Positions 6,681 through 6,954 of a DNA stretch of 6,954 nt are shown one piece after another (the stretch's first letter is position 1; each line of letters opens with the position of its first letter). The position numbers and the translations under genes are program-made. The stretch comes from Caulobacteraceae bacterium (GTDB lineage: Bacteria > Pseudomonadota > Alphaproteobacteria > Caulobacterales > Caulobacteraceae): the NCBI GenBank assembly GCA_947479185.1, contig CANJYY010000138.1, forward strand, positions 1 to 6,954. The letters run 5' to 3'. The notes under the pieces were generated by a model, which saw only the letters and a program-made list of their open reading frames with translations, did not search any database and was not told where the DNA came from.

Positions 6681-6783
6681 ATCCTCCCCTCTCGGGCGAG
6701 GTGGCGCTGCGCAGCAGCGACGGAGGGGCCCGCCCCCGCCCCCTCAGTCAGGCTACGCCTGACAGCTCCCCCGATGGGGGAGC
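6681..6783. repeat. Multi-hairpin intergenic element (REP/BIME-like)
   Basis: Almost the whole gap after the LytTR gene is built from inverted repeats. A perfect 10-bp palindrome (GCTGCGCAGC, 6706-6715) is flanked by weak CCTCC/GGAGG arms (6683-6687 with 6722-6726). GAGGGG (6723-6728) can pair with CCCCTC (6740-6745). GTCAGGC-TAC-GCCTGAC forms a 7-bp hairpin (6747-6763). GCTCCCCC-GAT-GGGGGAGC forms an 8-bp hairpin (6765-6783). Layout and wording (GTGGCGCTGC, GACGGAGGGG, CTCAGTCAGG, ACAGCTCCCCC) resemble intergenic repeats I recall from Caulobacterales and sphingomonad genomes. That it is multicopy here cannot be shown from one window. It lies between convergent genes. Confidence 0.65.
6747..6783. 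terminator. Tandem hairpins between convergent genes
   Basis: Two perfect hairpins separated by a single base (7-bp stem at 6747-6763, 8-bp stem at 6765-6783) lie about 70 bases after the LytTR stop and just beyond the end of the minus-strand frame that stops at 6791. There is no T-tract on either side, so efficient intrinsic termination is doubtful. They could serve as 3'-end protection for both transcripts. Confidence 0.35.
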
Positions 6784-6790
6784 ATCCACG

Positions 6791-6892
6791 TCAATGCTGC
6801 CGGATCGCCTGGCTGTTGTCGCCGGGCCGCACCTCGAAGGCGGCGCTGCGCCAGGACTGCGTGAGCGCCAGAAGCAGGCCGGCCCGGGTCAC
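6791..6892 (-). CDS. Very short reading frame or frameshifted tail, unknown
   Basis: From a GTG at 6892 this frame encodes 33 residues (starting VTRAGLLLALTQSWRS and ending AIRQH) and stops at TGA. Its GTG overlaps the stop codon of the preceding frame (GTGA), the arrangement of a translationally coupled gene. Codon third positions are almost all G or C, as in real genes of this genome, whereas the same frame upstream of the GTG is much less biased. I do not recognise the sequence, and 33 residues is very short for a gene. It may instead be the true C-terminus of the upstream gene after a frameshift, either natural or a sequencing error. No convincing ribosome-binding site is visible. Confidence 0.35.
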   Translation of the reverse strand: MTRAGLLLALTQSWRSAAFEVRPGDNSQAIRQH

Positions 6893-6954
6893 CGGGCCGC
6901 GCGCCGGGCCAGCCATTCCGCGCGGCTCTGGCCCCAGATGTCGATCGGCAGTTC
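6889..6954 (-). CDS. C-terminal end of an unidentified gene, partial
   Basis: The last 21 codons of a minus-strand frame enter from the right edge (ELPIDIWGQSRAEWLARRAAR, split here as ELPIDIWGQSR and AEWLARRAAR) and end at TGA. The third-position G/C bias is strong, which supports real coding. The fragment is too short to assign to a family. Its stop overlaps the GTG of the next short frame by four bases, so either two genes are coupled or one gene is frameshifted here. Confidence 0.4.
   Translation of the reverse strand, partial: ELPIDIWGQSRAEWLARRAAR

Noticed and set aside
6794..6954. A plus-strand open frame from the ATG at 6794 to the right edge
   Set aside because: Its residues are low in hydrophobic content and it runs against two minus-strand frames with better codon-position bias. 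It is likely a shadow.
1..6954. CRISPR arrays, tRNA or rRNA genes, insertion sequences
   Set aside because: No regularly spaced repeats, cloverleaf-like segments or transposase sequence were seen.

Overview
The window is a GC-rich, densely coded stretch of an alphaproteobacterial chromosome. Strong G/C preference at third codon positions, SucC/SucD sequences of alphaproteobacterial type, a typical TonB-dependent receptor/TetR pair and promoter boxes resembling the Caulobacter housekeeping consensus all point to Caulobacterales (Caulobacter, Phenylobacterium, Brevundimonas or a close relative). This placement is inferred from recognition, not from a search.

Layout, left to right. The minus strand carries sucD (cut by the left edge) and sucC, the two subunits of succinyl-CoA synthetase. 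They are joined TAG-ATG with no gap and driven by a well-formed promoter just upstream of sucC. A strong hairpin-plus-T-tract terminator separates them from a complete 751-residue TonB-dependent outer-membrane receptor, also on the minus strand. Upstream of the receptor lies a 205-bp leader with three palindromes, one of them a perfect AT-rich 14-mer that looks like an operator. Then comes a TetR-family regulator on the same strand. The simplest reading is a regulator controlling uptake of an unknown ligand through the receptor.

Next is a divergent pair: a small polytopic membrane protein of the DUF2306 type (minus strand) and a membrane-anchored LytTR-domain regulator (plus strand), sharing a 118-bp promoter region. 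That region holds a TTGACA box overlapped by a LytTR-like half-site. This is the most interesting candidate for a little-described signalling unit in the window.

The LytTR gene is followed by a compact, multi-hairpin intergenic element of REP/BIME type. The right edge holds two short minus-strand reading frames that meet at a GTGA overlap. They are either the end of one gene plus a tiny coupled gene, or one frameshifted gene.

No RNA genes, insertion sequences, CRISPR arrays or phage genes were seen. The large plus-strand open frames opposite sucC and the receptor are GC-driven shadows.
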